Shown here: positions 35,627-44,392 of the stretch, one piece after another
Numbering within the stretch: the first letter of the stretch is position 1
How the letters are laid out: every line of letters starts with the position of its first letter
Assembly: GCA_963755435.1 (NCBI GenBank)
Contig: CAVWJX010000009.1
Location: 124,001 to 188,000 of the forward strand
DNA: 64,000 bases
Reading direction: 5' to 3'
Source of the DNA: AP-15 sp963755435
GTDB taxonomy: Bacteria; Pseudomonadota; Alphaproteobacteria; ATCC43930; CGMCC-115725
Position numbers and translations under genes: made by a program
The notes under the pieces: model-generated
What the model saw: the letters and a program-made list of their open reading frames with translations, nothing else
The model's database searches: none
Told to the model about the DNA's origin: nothing

Positions 35627-35681
35627 GGATGGCCGGCAGGATGGCCGGCATGGATGGCCGGCATGGATGGCCGGCATGGAT
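35627..35681. repeat. Short tandem repeat GGATGGCCGGCAT
   Basis: Four units of 12-13 bases: 35627-35638 (GGATGGCCGGCA), 35639-35651, 35652-35664 and 35665-35677, followed by a partial GGAT. It ends 7 bases before the next ATG, so copy number may affect translation of that gene. Confidence 0.85.
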
Positions 35682-35687
35682 GGATAG

Positions 35688-36065
35688 ATGAACCTTGGCA
35701 CGCGATTGTTGACCTTGTTGCGCGGCCAGTCTGTCGGCATCGACAGCCTCGGCAACCGCTACTACCGTGACAAGAGACAGCGGGCCTTGACCCGCGGCGG
35801 CGGCCGGACCAGCCGCGAGAAGCGCTGGGTCATCTATGCCGGCGAGCCGGAAGGGTCCAAGGTGCCGCCCGAATGGCACGCCTGGCTGCATCACACCGTC
35901 GACGCGGTGCCGCAGCCGCAATCGCGCCCCCGCCACCCATGGGAGAAGGACCACCTGCCCAACATGACCGGGACCGCTGCTGCCTATCACCCGCCGGGCT
36001 CGATTCTGCGCGGCGGCCGTCGGGCGCCGTCGACCGGCGACTACGAGCCGTGGACGCCTCAATAG
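35688..36065 (+). CDS. NADH:ubiquinone oxidoreductase accessory subunit, NDUFA12 family
   Basis: A 125-residue protein homologous to the 17.2 kDa complex I subunit shared by mitochondria and alphaproteobacteria. Seen: GIDSLGNRYYRDKR, EKRWVIYAGEPEGSKVPPEW, HAWLHHTVDAVP and HLPNMTGTAAAYHPPGSIL. It binds near the peripheral arm of complex I. Gene order NDUFA12 then mlaD is common in alphaproteobacteria. A tandem repeat directly before the start replaces a normal ribosome-binding site. Confidence 0.92.
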   Translation: MNLGTRLLTLLRGQSVGIDSLGNRYYRDKRQRALTRGGGRTSREKRWVIYAGEPEGSKVPPEWHAWLHHTVDAVPQPQSRPRHPWEKDHLPNMTGTAAAYHPPGSILRGGRRAPSTGDYEPWTPQ

Positions 36066-36137
36066 GCCGCCGATGCGGATTTTGCCAATGCCGATTTCAG
36101 CCGGCGCCGACCGGGAGACGATCGGGGTAGAGCGGCG

Positions 36138-36704
36138 ATGAGCGGCAACGTGATCGAGACCGTGATGGGTGCGGTCGTGCTCGTCGTCGCCGCGCTGTTT
36201 CTGTTCTTTGCCTATTCAACCAGCCAGTTGCGGGCAGTCGAGGGCTATCCGGTGACGGCGCAGTTCTCGCGCGTCGACGGCATCCGCGACGGCACCGACG
36301 TGCGCATCGCCGGCGTCAAGGTGGGCTCGGTCACCGGCGAGCATCTCGACCCGAAAACCTATCTCGCCACGGTCAAGATGAACATCAACCCGGATTACAA
36401 GCTGCCGGCAGACACGGTTGCCGAGATCGTCTCGTCGAGCCTGCTCGGCGACAAATACATGTCGTTGCAGCCGGGCGGCTCGGACAAGATCATCCCGCCG
36501 GGCGGCGAGATCAAATACACCCAGGCGCCGGCCAACCTCGAAGACCTGATTGGCCAGATGATCTTTTCGCAGACCGGGGCGCAGAAGAAGCCGGGCGAGG
36601 GTGGCGCGGCGCCGGGCGGGGCGGCTCCGGGTGGGGCGGCGCCGGGCGGGGCGGGCCCGGGCGCGGCGGCCCCGGGCGGGGCGCCGTTCGGCGGCCTCAA
36701 ATAG
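36138..36704 (+). CDS. mlaD: MlaD-type lipid-asymmetry substrate-binding protein
   Basis: A 188-residue MCE-domain protein: one N-terminal membrane helix (ETVMGAVVLVVAALFLFFAY), then YPVTAQFSRVDGIRDGTDVR, IAGVKVGSVTGEHLDPKTYL, and VSSSLLGDKYMSLQPGGSDK. It is the periplasmic hexameric component of the Mla phospholipid transport system. The tail from about residue 155 is an unusual low-complexity run of GGAAP/GGAGP units. No mlaE or mlaF is adjacent, so the transporter core is elsewhere. Confidence 0.9.
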   Translation: MSGNVIETVMGAVVLVVAALFLFFAYSTSQLRAVEGYPVTAQFSRVDGIRDGTDVRIAGVKVGSVTGEHLDPKTYLATVKMNINPDYKLPADTVAEIVSSSLLGDKYMSLQPGGSDKIIPPGGEIKYTQAPANLEDLIGQMIFSQTGAQKKPGEGGAAPGGAAPGGAAPGGAGPGAAAPGGAPFGGLK

Positions 36705-36728
36705 CCGGATGCTCGAAAGGGCGCAGCG

Positions 36729-36947
36729 ATGAGCGAGCCAAAGGATTTCCCGGTCTGGCTGACGCCGCAGGGCGAACCGGTCGCCTGCGTCGAAAAGATC
36801 AAGGTCTTGAACGAGAACCTCGCCGAGTTGCGCGAACTGGCGCAGGAAGCGCTCGAAGACGCGGTGCTGATGGGCGGCGACGAGCGCCAACTGCGCGAGG
36901 TTCTGGCCGCGATCGTGGCCGGCCTCGTCAATCCCTACGCCAAGTAG
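36729..36947 (+). CDS. Small conserved protein of unknown function
   Basis: A 72-residue soluble protein, MSEPKDFPVWLTPQGEPVAC then VEKIKVLNENLAELRELAQE, mostly one long amphipathic helix followed by LAAIVAGLVNPYAK. It starts 24 bases after mlaD with a suitable AAGGGCGCAGCG site, so it is probably in the same operon. The PEWL/WLTPxG pattern recurs in small proteins downstream of mlaD in alphaproteobacteria; the role is unknown. Confidence 0.72.
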   Translation: MSEPKDFPVWLTPQGEPVACVEKIKVLNENLAELRELAQEALEDAVLMGGDERQLREVLAAIVAGLVNPYAK

Positions 36948-36977
36948 CCGGCAACGGCACCGCCGCCCGAACCGGCT

Positions 36978-37293
36978 CTAGTCGTTCGCCGCTTTGAACA
37001 CCGGCCAGAGGGCGAAACCGAGTGCTATGAAGGTCAGCACCGCGTTTGCGGCGTGGGAGAATTCCCAGTGCTGGCGCAGCAATTCCCAATCGGCCGCCAC
37101 CATCGTCCAATTGGCGGTGGCCTCGTTGGCCGGATAGGTTCAAACGTAAAAGCTCACCAGAGTGGCCGCGATCATGAGGCCGGCGGTGAGCGACGGCCAG
37201 AACGGCCGGCTGCGCGGCCACAGCACGATGGCGGCGGCAAGGTTGGCGACGAGCGCGCCGATCAGCACGACGCCGAAGAGTGCGGCCCTGTCA
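36978..37293 (-). pseudogene. DUF1772-like membrane protein with an in-frame stop
   Basis: Read from 37293 leftwards: DRAALFGVVLIGALVANLAA, WPRSRPFWPSLTAGLMIAAT, LVSFYV, then TGA at 37142-37140 and TYPANEATANWTMVAADWEL followed by LRQHWEFSHAANAVLTF. The family has Trp (TGG) exactly where the TGA stands (V-W-.-.P.N..T.NWT). The N-terminal start is also missing. The gene is therefore dead by a nonsense change plus truncation. Confidence 0.65.
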
Positions 37294-37301
37294 GCCTACG
37301 G

Positions 37302-38126
37302 TCATGTTCGCGTTGGTGTCACTGCCGAAATAATCGCCATAGCGAGGAGCGCAGCGCGCAACGCGGCGCGAGATCGTTGCTTCGCTCGAATGACGATTTT
37401 TGCGCCGCGGGCCAGTGCGGTCGACATTGCGCGACAAATCGTTGCCATGAGTGTCGACCAAGACGAGGCGATCCTCCGCCCAGCTCGCGATGTTAGGGGG
37501 ATGGCTTCGGTGACATGGAAACTCTGGCGGGCTTCCATGTGCCGCCGCCACGCTTCGAGCTTCGGATGGGCGGCGAGCGGGGCGCGGCCTTCGGGCACAT
37601 TGGCGAAATAATGCAGGAGCGGGATCACCATCAGATCGGCGAGGCTCAGATGCTCGCCGGCGAGAAACGGTAATCCTCCATCAACCGCTCGATCTCCGAG
37701 AGGCACAGCTCCGCCCGCGGTAGGGCGGCCAGCGATCGCCGCCTCGTCCGGCACCCCGCCGAGGCGCGGCACGAGCATGCGGTTATAGAGGATGGCGCCA
37801 GCGATGCTGGGCCAGGCATAGGCGTCGACGATGCCGATGATCTGGTTCATCCGCGACCATTGGTGCACGTCTTCGGGCTGCAATGGCGCGCCGGGGAAGC
37901 GCTCGTCGACATAGCGGATGATCGCCTGGGTCTCGTAGAGGGCAAAGCCGTCATGCTCGAAGGCCGGCACCTTGGCGAAGGGCTGGCGGGCCAGATGCGC
38001 CGCCTCGCGGTGGGCGCCGAACGGCACCGGGACGAGCTCGTGGGTCACCCCCTTTTCGGCGAGCGCCAGGCGCGCGCTCCACACATAGGTGCTGCCGGCC
38101 GGGCCATAGACGATCGGATGCGCCAT
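37302..38126 (-). CDS. Glutathione S-transferase family protein with a compensated frameshift
   Basis: The N-terminal thioredoxin fold is normal (MAHPIVYGPAGSTYVWSARL; FEHDGFALYETQAIIRYVDE). Between about 37725 and 37668 the reading is GRPTAGGAVPLGDRAVDGG, whereas the neighbouring frame gives the expected AALPRAELCLSEIERLMEDY; so two opposite indels about 57 bases apart cancel out. The frame then resumes with FLAGEHLSLADLMVIPLLHY. The C-terminus reads on ~60 residues past the normal end at about 37490 into a repeat-like sequence, so the natural stop may be lost. Activity is doubtful. Confidence 0.7.
   Translation of the reverse strand: MAHPIVYGPAGSTYVWSARLALAEKGVTHELVPVPFGAHREAAHLARQPFAKVPAFEHDGFALYETQAIIRYVDERFPGAPLQPEDVHQWSRMNQIIGIVDAYAWPSIAGAILYNRMLVPRLGGVPDEAAIAGRPTAGGAVPLGDRAVDGGLPFLAGEHLSLADLMVIPLLHYFANVPEGRAPLAAHPKLEAWRRHMEARQSFHVTEAIPLTSRAGRRIASSWSTLMATICRAMSTALARGAKIVIRAKQRSRAALRAALLAMAIISAVTPTRT
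37340..37402. repeat. Interspersed palindromic-type repeat remnant
   Basis: On the minus strand TCGTCATTCGAGCGAAGCAA followed by CGATCTCGC resembles the dispersed 'CGTCATTGCGAGCGAAGCGAAGCAATC' type repeat seen in many alphaproteobacterial genomes. It fills the end of the GST reading frame. Confidence 0.35.
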
Positions 38127-38159
38127 TGCCGTTCTCCCGTTCGAACCGTTTGTCGTGGT

Positions 38160-38428
38160 TTACTTGGTGCCTCGGCCAAAGTCGCGCGGCGATCGACAAA
38201 TCAGTGTTGGCGAAGATCGCGATCGAAAGGCGGCCGCCGGATTGCTCGCGGATCCGGTCCACCCTGCTGGAGCCGCAGGGTGTCGGGGTGACTGAGCGGC
38301 AGGTCGCTGCCGATCTTGTACTGGAACTGGGGAGTGTCGCCCAGCGCCCGGACGATGTTGAACATCGCTGCCGAGCCGGCGCCGGCCGCGGCCCGCCGGG
38401 CAAAGCCGCGTCGCGTGATCTGCTGCAC
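38160..38428 (-). pseudogene. TRAP-type (DctP) substrate-binding protein, N-terminal fragment
   Basis: A GTG at 38428 follows GGGGAGGAG. The product begins QQITRRGFARRAAAGAGSAA, a twin-arginine export signal, then FQYKIGSDLPLSHPDTLRLQ, which is the start of DctP binding proteins. One base shift near 38270 leads to DRIREQSGGRLSIAIFANTD in another frame, after which homology ends. Only ~80 of the usual ~330 residues remain, and no TRAP permease is nearby. Confidence 0.72.
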
Positions 38429-38577
38429 TGTGCTGTCTCCTCCCCAAGGCGCTGAGGGCGGGCATGGTTTGCGCGCAAGGCTAGCCCAGCGGCGCGGCGC
38501 TATCCAGGCGGCGTCGCCGCGCATAGTGTCTCAGCCGCGCCTCATGGTTCGAAGGTGGTCCCGATCGGGCTGCTCGC

Positions 38578-39198
38578 ATGGAACACCTGGTTCAGCCGAC
38601 CATCGCCTTCATTTCCGCCCATGCGGGCTGGGCGTTCGCGGTCATGTTCGTCACCGCGTTTGGTGAGTCGTTCGCGTTTTTGAGCCTGCTGTTTCCCGGG
38701 ACCTCGCTGTTGATCGCCGCCGGCGCGCTGATGGCGACCGGCACCTTGCCCTATCTGCCGGTGCTGGCCGGGGCGATTCTCGGCGCCGTCCTCGGCAATT
38801 CGGTGTCGTATTGGCTGGGCCGCCGCTTCGGCTACGCGATCGCTCGGGTGTGGCCGTTCACCCGCAACCCGGACTTGCTGCCGAGCGGTATCCGGTTTTT
38901 CGCCAGATATGGCGGGGCGAGCGTGTTTATCGGCCGCTTCTTCGGCCCGATGCGCGCGATCATCCCGCTTGCCGCCGGGGTCATGCAGATGATGCGGGCG
39001 CGCTTCTGGATCGCCAATATTGTCTCGGCCGTGGTCTGGGCGCCGATGCTGCTGTTTGTCGGCGATGCCGTCGGCGGCCTCGGCCAGCGGCTGATCGGCT
39101 CGGCGAACGTGGTGGTGCTGGTCGTGGCTGGCTTCACCCTGTTCGGGATCGGCGGCATTCTCTGGGCGGTGGTGCGCGCGCGGCGGCGGCGGTCCTGA
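38578..39198 (+). CDS. DedA/VTT family membrane protein
   Basis: A 206-residue integral membrane protein with the DedA hallmarks ESFAFLSLLFPGTSLLIAAG, GAVLGNSVSYWLGRRFGYAI, and FFARYGGASVFIGRFFGPMR followed by AIIPLAAGVMQM. DedA proteins translocate lipids such as undecaprenyl phosphate or phosphatidylethanolamine and support envelope and proton-motive-force homeostasis. It ends in a basic tail (RARRRRS). Length is normal. Confidence 0.9.
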   Translation: MEHLVQPTIAFISAHAGWAFAVMFVTAFGESFAFLSLLFPGTSLLIAAGALMATGTLPYLPVLAGAILGAVLGNSVSYWLGRRFGYAIARVWPFTRNPDLLPSGIRFFARYGGASVFIGRFFGPMRAIIPLAAGVMQMMRARFWIANIVSAVVWAPMLLFVGDAVGGLGQRLIGSANVVVLVVAGFTLFGIGGILWAVVRARRRRS

Positions 39199-39274
39199 GC
39201 GCGGCCCCTTTGCGAAACCGCGAGGGGCGCCCAGATTGACACGCAACCGTTGATCTGCGAGCACCATTGCCGCG

Positions 39275-41336
39275 ATGTCCTCGTTCTTTTCGCCTTATCG
39301 CCATCAGTTCATGCGGGTCGCCGCCTGTGTGCCGGCGGTGACGCCAGCCGAGCCCGAGCGCAATGCCGCGGCGGTGGACGCGATGCTCGCCGACGGCGAC
39401 CGGGCGCGGGTGGCACTGATGGTGTTCCCCGAATTGTGCCTATCGGCCTACGCGATCGATGATCTCTTGTTCCAGGACGCGGTGCTCGACACGGTCGAGC
39501 GCCAGCTCGCGCGGCTCGTCGATGCCAGCCGGGAGCGGTTTCCGGTGTTCATCGTCGGCGCGCCGCTGCGGGTGCAGGGTCAGCTCTATAATTGCGCCGT
39601 GGCGATCCATCGCGGCCGGGTGCTGGGCGTGGTGCCCAAGGTCTTTCTGCCGAACTACCGCGAATTCTACGAGCGCCGGCACTTTGCCTCGGGCGCGGGG
39701 ATCGCCGGGCGTTCGATCGCGCTCGCCGGCCATAGCGCGCCGTTTGGCGCCGATCTCCTATTCGCCGCCGGCGGCGGTGCGGCGGGTTTCACCTTTCATA
39801 TCGAGATCTGCGAGGATCTGTGGGTGCCGCAGCCGCCGAGCACCGCGGCGGCGCTCGCCGGAGCCGAGATCCTGCTCAACCTGTCGGCCAGCAACATCAC
39901 CATCGGCAAGGCGCAGATGCGCCGGCTGCTGTGCGCCTCGCAGGCGGCGCGGTGCCTTGCCGCCTATGCCTATTCGGCCGCCGGTGCCGGCGAGTTGACG
40001 ACCGATCTCGCCTGGGACGGCCAGGCCGGGATTTTCGAGCTGGGCGAGGGGCTGGCCGAGACCGAGCGGTTTTCGGCCACCCCGCAGATGGCTGTTGCCG
40101 ACATTGATCTCGGCCGGATTCGCCAGGAGCGGATGCGCACCAATACCTTTGGCGATTGCGTGCGCGGCGGCGAAAATCGAGAGGTGGGAGCCGGGTTCCG
40201 CACCGTCGGCTTCAACTTCGCCGCCCCGAGCGAGCCGCTTGCGTTGCGTCGCAACATCGAGCGCTTTCCCTATGTGCCGGCCGACCCGGCGATGCTGAGC
40301 GAGAATTGCTACGAGGCCTACAACATCCAGGTCCAGGGGCTGGCCCGGCGGCTCCAGGCGACCGGGCTCGACAAGCTGGTGATCGGCGTCTCGGGCGGGC
40401 TCGAACTCGACCCAGGCGCTGATCGTCGCGGCCCGGGCGATGGACCGGCTCGAGCTGCCGCGCACCAATATCCTGGCCTATACGCTGCCCGGCTTTGCCA
40501 CCGGCGAGATCACCAAGGCCAATGCCTGGCGGCTGATGAAGGCGCTCGGCGTCAGCGGTGCGGAGATCGATATCCGCCCGGCGGCGCGGCAGATGCTGCA
40601 GGATATCGGCCACGCCTCGGCCAGCGGTGCGGCGCATTACGATGTGACCTTCGAGAACGTCCAGGCGGGGTTGCGCACCGACTATCTGTTCCGCCTCGCC
40701 AACCACAATGGCGGACTGGTGGTCGGCACCGGCGATCTGTCGGAACTGGGGCTCGGCTGGTGCACCTATGGGGTCGGCGACCAGATGTCGCATTACAATC
40801 CCAACGCCTCGGTCGCCAAGACTCTGATCCAGCACCTGATCCGCTTTGTCGCGGCGTCGGGCGATCTGGGCGCGGACACGGCGCCGATCCTCTACGACAT
40901 CCTGGCGACCGAGATTTCGCCCGAGCTGGTGCCGCCGGGCGCGGACGGGCTGATCCAGTCGACCGAGAGCATCGTCGGCCCCTACGCATTGCAGGATTTC
41001 AACCTCTATTACGCGACCCGGCACGGGTTCAGCCCGTCGAAGATCGCCTATCTGTCGTGGAACGCGTGGGCCGACCTCGAACGCGGGGTGTGGCCGGCCG
41101 ACATCCCGCAGGCGGCGCGGCGGGCCTACGATCTCGCCGAGATCAAGCGCTGGCTGCGGGTGTTCCTGCTGCGCTTTTTCCAATTGAGCCAGTTCAAGCG
41201 CTCGGCCCTGCCCAACGGCCCGAAAATCTCGTCCGGCGGCTCGTTGTCCCCCCGCGGCGACTGGCGCGCCCCCTCCGACGCCCACGCCACGGTGTGGCTC
41301 GCGGAGCTCGAAGCGGGGGTGCCAGACAAGGAATAA
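39275..41336 (+). pseudogene. nadE: Glutamine-dependent NAD+ synthetase, frameshifted in the ATP loop
   Basis: The N-terminal glutaminase domain is complete: LMVFPELCLSAYAIDDLLFQ, VVPKVFLPNYREFYERRHF, and IEICEDLWVPQPPS with the catalytic Cys. The synthetase domain (IQVQGLARRLQATGLDKLVI, then GVSGGL) breaks exactly at the PP-loop: the DNA reads CTCGAACTCGACC at 40400-40412 where CTCGACTCGACC would encode the expected SGGLDSTQAL. One extra A at 40404-40405 therefore puts the rest (LPGFATGEITKANAWRLMKA; VVGTGDLSELGLGWCTYGVG) in the next frame, open to 41336. NadE makes NAD from deamido-NAD and is normally essential, so a sequence error or a second copy elsewhere is likely. Full length would be ~687 residues. 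Confidence 0.88.
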
Positions 41337-41395
41337 CCACAACGCCCGGCGCGCACGACCCCTAGCTAGCAAAAATATTTCCCCTGCCAACTCTA

Positions 41396-41506
41396 GTGGG
41401 CACGGTCGACGACATCGCCAAGTGCATCCTCTTTCTCGCCTCGGACGATGCCGGCTTCATGGCCGGGGCCGGGCTCGTCGTCGATGGCGGGATCACCGCG
41501 CAGTAA
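41396..41506 (+). pseudogene. Short-chain dehydrogenase C-terminal fragment
   Basis: Thirty-six codons read GTVDDIAKCILFLASDDAGF then MAGAGLVVDGGITAQ and a stop, the typical end of SDR enzymes (..DIA..I.FLASD.A.F..G..L.VDGG). Everything before is missing; the sequence begins abruptly after the nadE gene. It is a relic. Confidence 0.75.
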
Positions 41507-41519
41507 TCGGCGCTTCGGC

Positions 41520-42345
41520 TCAGCCGGCGCGTTCCAGGATTGCGTTGAAGAGTTCGGTGCGGCGCTCGTTCGAGGTTGCGCGCGGAATTCGCGAACATCG
41601 CCCGCCAGTCGGGCCCCAGGATCAGGTGGGTCCCGAGCGGCGGCGGAGCGCCTTCGGTATTTCGGGTGCGCCGCGAGGCGGCTTCCAATGCTTCGGGCGT
41701 CGTGTCCTGCCAGGTCACGACGCGGAAGCCGGCGGCTTCGAGCTTGGCCCGCGTCGCCTCGGCGGAGAACAGAAAGCTGATCACCGGCTCGCGCGCCCAC
41801 TGCACCGGGAAGTGCGGCGGCCCGCCGGGCCCGGCGGCGACCTCCTGCAAGGCGAGCCGGCCGCCCGGCTTCAGCACCCGCCGCATCCCGCGGTAGAGCC
41901 GGTCGCGGTCGGCGATGTTCATCGCCGCGTTCTGCGACCACACTACATCGAAGCTCGCATCGGCGAACGGCAGGTCGAGCGCGTCGCCCTGGCGGTAGTC
42001 GACCAGGCCCTCGAGGCCGGTGCGCCGGGTCAGCATCTGGGCGACCCGGACGAATTCGGCGGTCAGATCGACGCCGCTGACCCGCACGCCATAGCGCCAG
42101 GCGAGAAACCGCGACGGCCCGCCGAGCCCCGAGCCGACATCGAGCACCAGCTCGCCGCCGCCGAGAGCGAGCAGTTCGGCGAGCCGCATCGTCGCCGGCC
42201 GCTGCCCGCCGTGAAACTCGTCGACCGCCGCCAGATCGTCCGGGGTCAGATGGTCGATGTCCTTGCCCATTCCTTGCAGCGCCGCCAGGATCGCCGCGCC
42301 GAGATCGCCGCTGGTGTAATGGTCCGCGACCGGGTTGGCGGGCAT
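41520..42345 (-). pseudogene. SAM-dependent methyltransferase with a C-terminal frameshift
   Basis: The class I methyltransferase core is intact: ELVLDVGSGLGGPSRFLAWR (motif I), VSGVDLTAEFVRVAQML, GDALDLPFADASFDVVWSQN, and LYRGMRRVLKPGGRLALQE. Near 41567 the frame changes: the reading NLERAPHRTLQ should be NLNERRTELFNAILERAG, which ends with TGA at 41520-41522. As written, translation runs on to 41362 through the SDR relic. Only ~17 C-terminal residues are affected, so the protein might still fold. It resembles UbiE-like or glycine/sarcosine N-methyltransferase groups; the substrate is unknown. Confidence 0.8.
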
Positions 42346-42409
42346 TTCGTTCCTCCTGCGCCAGTGCGCCTGCGATAGTGTGAGCCCAGACTGGTCGGGA
42401 GTTTAGGAC

Positions 42410-43905
42410 ATGCGCTTCTTGCTCGCGATGATGAAGCACGAGACCAACACCTTTTCGCCGGTGCCGACGCCGTTGGCGCGGTTTGGCAACGGGCCGGGGC
42501 CGCTTTATGGCGAGGCGGCGGTCAAAGCCTATCGCGGCACCGGCACCGGGCTCGGCGCCTATCTCGATCTCGCCCGGCGCGAGGGGGCTGAGATCGTGCT
42601 GCCGGTCGCCGCCGGAGCCGCGCCGAGCGGCCCGGTCGAGGACGCCGCCTATGCCGCAGATCACCGATCGGATCTTCGCCGCCGCCGAAAAGGGCGGGTT
42701 CGACGGCATCCTGCTCGATCTGCATGGCGCGATGGTGACCGAGAGCCTCGACGACGGCGAGGGGCAATTTTTCAAGCGGCTGCGCGCGATCGACCCCGAG
42801 AACGCCGATCGCGGTGGCGCTCGACATGCACGCCAACCTCTATGACGAGATCGTCGCCAACGCGACCGTCGTCACCGGCTACCGCACCTATCCGCATATC
42901 GACACCTACCAGACCGCAAAGCTGGCGGGCGAGATCCTGCTGCGCACGATCCGCGGCGAGGTGCGCCCGGTCATGGCCTGGGGCAACCGGCCGATGCTGC
43001 CGCATGTCATGCGCCAGGGCACCGACGATCATCCGAACCAGGAATTGCAGCACCGCTGCGCCGCGATGAGCGCCGAGGGAGCGCTCGCCGCCAGCCTGTT
43101 CACCGGCTTCCCGCATGCCGACATCCTGAATGCCGGGGTCTCGGCGGTGGTGGTGACCGATGGCGACCGCGGCCTCGCCGAGCGGCTGCGCGACGAACTC
43201 CTCGACCGCGCCTGGGTCGAGCGCGAAGCCTTTGTCTACCGGATCGAGCCATTGGCCGAGGCGGTCGCCCGCGCCAAGGCGATGCCGCCGCCGCAGCCGG
43301 GCGAGGGCCCGGTCGTATTGCTCGACCACTACGACAATTGCGCCTCGGGCGGGACCATGGACACGACCGTGGTGTTGGCCGAGATCCTGCGCCAGGGCCT
43401 CGACGATGTTGCCGTTTTCGCGGTCTGCGATCCGCAGGCGGTCGGCGAGGCGATCGCCGCCGGCATCGGCGCCGAGGTGACGTTGTCGATTGGCGGCAAG
43501 ACCGCGATGCCGGCGATCGCGGCGCCGAGCCCGCCGTTGAGCGTGACCGGCCGGGTCAAGACCATCGCCGATGGCCGCTATAAAAACCGCGGCCCGATGG
43601 CGCGCGGCGTGGCAATGGAGATGGGCGCCTCGGTGGTGCTCGATACCGGTGCGGCGGAGATCGCGCTGATCTCGCGCCAGGTCGAGCCCTCCGACCTGAA
43701 TTGTCTGCTCAGCCTCGGCATCGACCCCGCGCAAAAGCGCTATGTCATGCTCAAGAGCCGCATCCATTGGCGCGCCGGCCTGCGGCCGCTGGCCCGCGCC
43801 GTCGTCGACTGCGCCGGGGTCGGGGTGTGCACGTCCGATTACCGCGAGCTCGGCTTCCGCAAGGTCAGGCGGCCGATCTATCCGCTCGACCTAGCCAATT
43901 GCTGA
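42410..43905 (+). pseudogene. M81 family metallopeptidase (MlrC-like), two frameshifts
   Basis: The family is clear: MRFLLAMMKHETNTFSPVPT at the start, then in a second frame QITDRIFAAAEKGGFDGILL with DLHGAMVTES, and in a third ALDMHANLYDEIVANATVVT, YRTYPHIDTYQTAK and the C-terminal DCAGVGVCTSDYRELGF. Each change of frame is explained by one extra base, near 42652 (TATGCCGCAG for TATGCGCAG) and near 42803 (AACGCCGATC). MlrC enzymes are zinc peptidases first known from microcystin breakdown. The zinc-binding HE and DxH segments are present but split. Restored length would be ~497 residues, normal. Confidence 0.85.
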
Positions 43906-43928
43906 GGCGTCCCGATGCGCCGCGGCAG

Positions 43929-44156
43929 CTAGCGCGATCGCCCCGGGCCGTAGCGGCGGCCGGACGACACCGTCAGCCAGCCGTTCTTCTCCAGCCGCTG
44001 GCGGCCTTCGGCGGAACCGAGCAGGGTCCGCTCGCCGCGGGCCGGAGCGTCATCGCCGGCGCCCTCCGGCTTTGAGGCCTGCTCGCGCTCGCGGCGCAGC
44101 TCGACCAGTCGGGCATAAATCGTTGCGAAATCGTCGGCGGCACGGGGTCGGGTCAC
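43929..44156 (-). CDS. Small basic protein of unknown function
   Basis: A 75-residue protein starting with GTG at 44156 after a textbook site AGGAGGAAAC. It reads VTRPRAADDFATIYARLVEL, a Glu/Arg helix, then GSAEGRQRLEKNGWLTVSSG and a basic tail. The strong ribosome-binding site is the main support. No family is recognised. Confidence 0.6.
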   Translation of the reverse strand: MTRPRAADDFATIYARLVELRREREQASKPEGAGDDAPARGERTLLGSAEGRQRLEKNGWLTVSSGRRYGPGRSR

Positions 44157-44392
44157 GTTTCCTCCTGGGTTTCTTGCTGCCGGGCGCCCGCGGGCGACCC
44201 CGGTTTGGCCAAAACGCCGCGCATGCTGGCGCACCGGCGGCTTGCAGAGCAAGCGGAAATCGCGCTGCCGCCGCGAGCATCGTTGTGCCAGAGTGACGGG
44301 GGCGGGGCCGCCGCCAGCGCGTCAGCCGGCTATTGAAAGCCAACCGCGCCGAAGCCCATCTTTGCCTACGCGCGTCAGGAGGAGATCCGAGC

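Noticed and set aside
34941..36062. In-frame upstream extension of rpsI
   Set aside because: The open frame passes through rplM and NDUFA12 in shadow frames; S9 starts at 34940, 5 bases after rplM.
40212..41390. Minus-strand frame of 392 codons
   Set aside because: Antisense to the synthetase half of nadE, which is clearly the coding strand.
44156..44252. Upstream ATG extension of the small basic protein
   Set aside because: The GTG at 44156 has a perfect AGGAGG site, and the extension is Arg/Gly noise.
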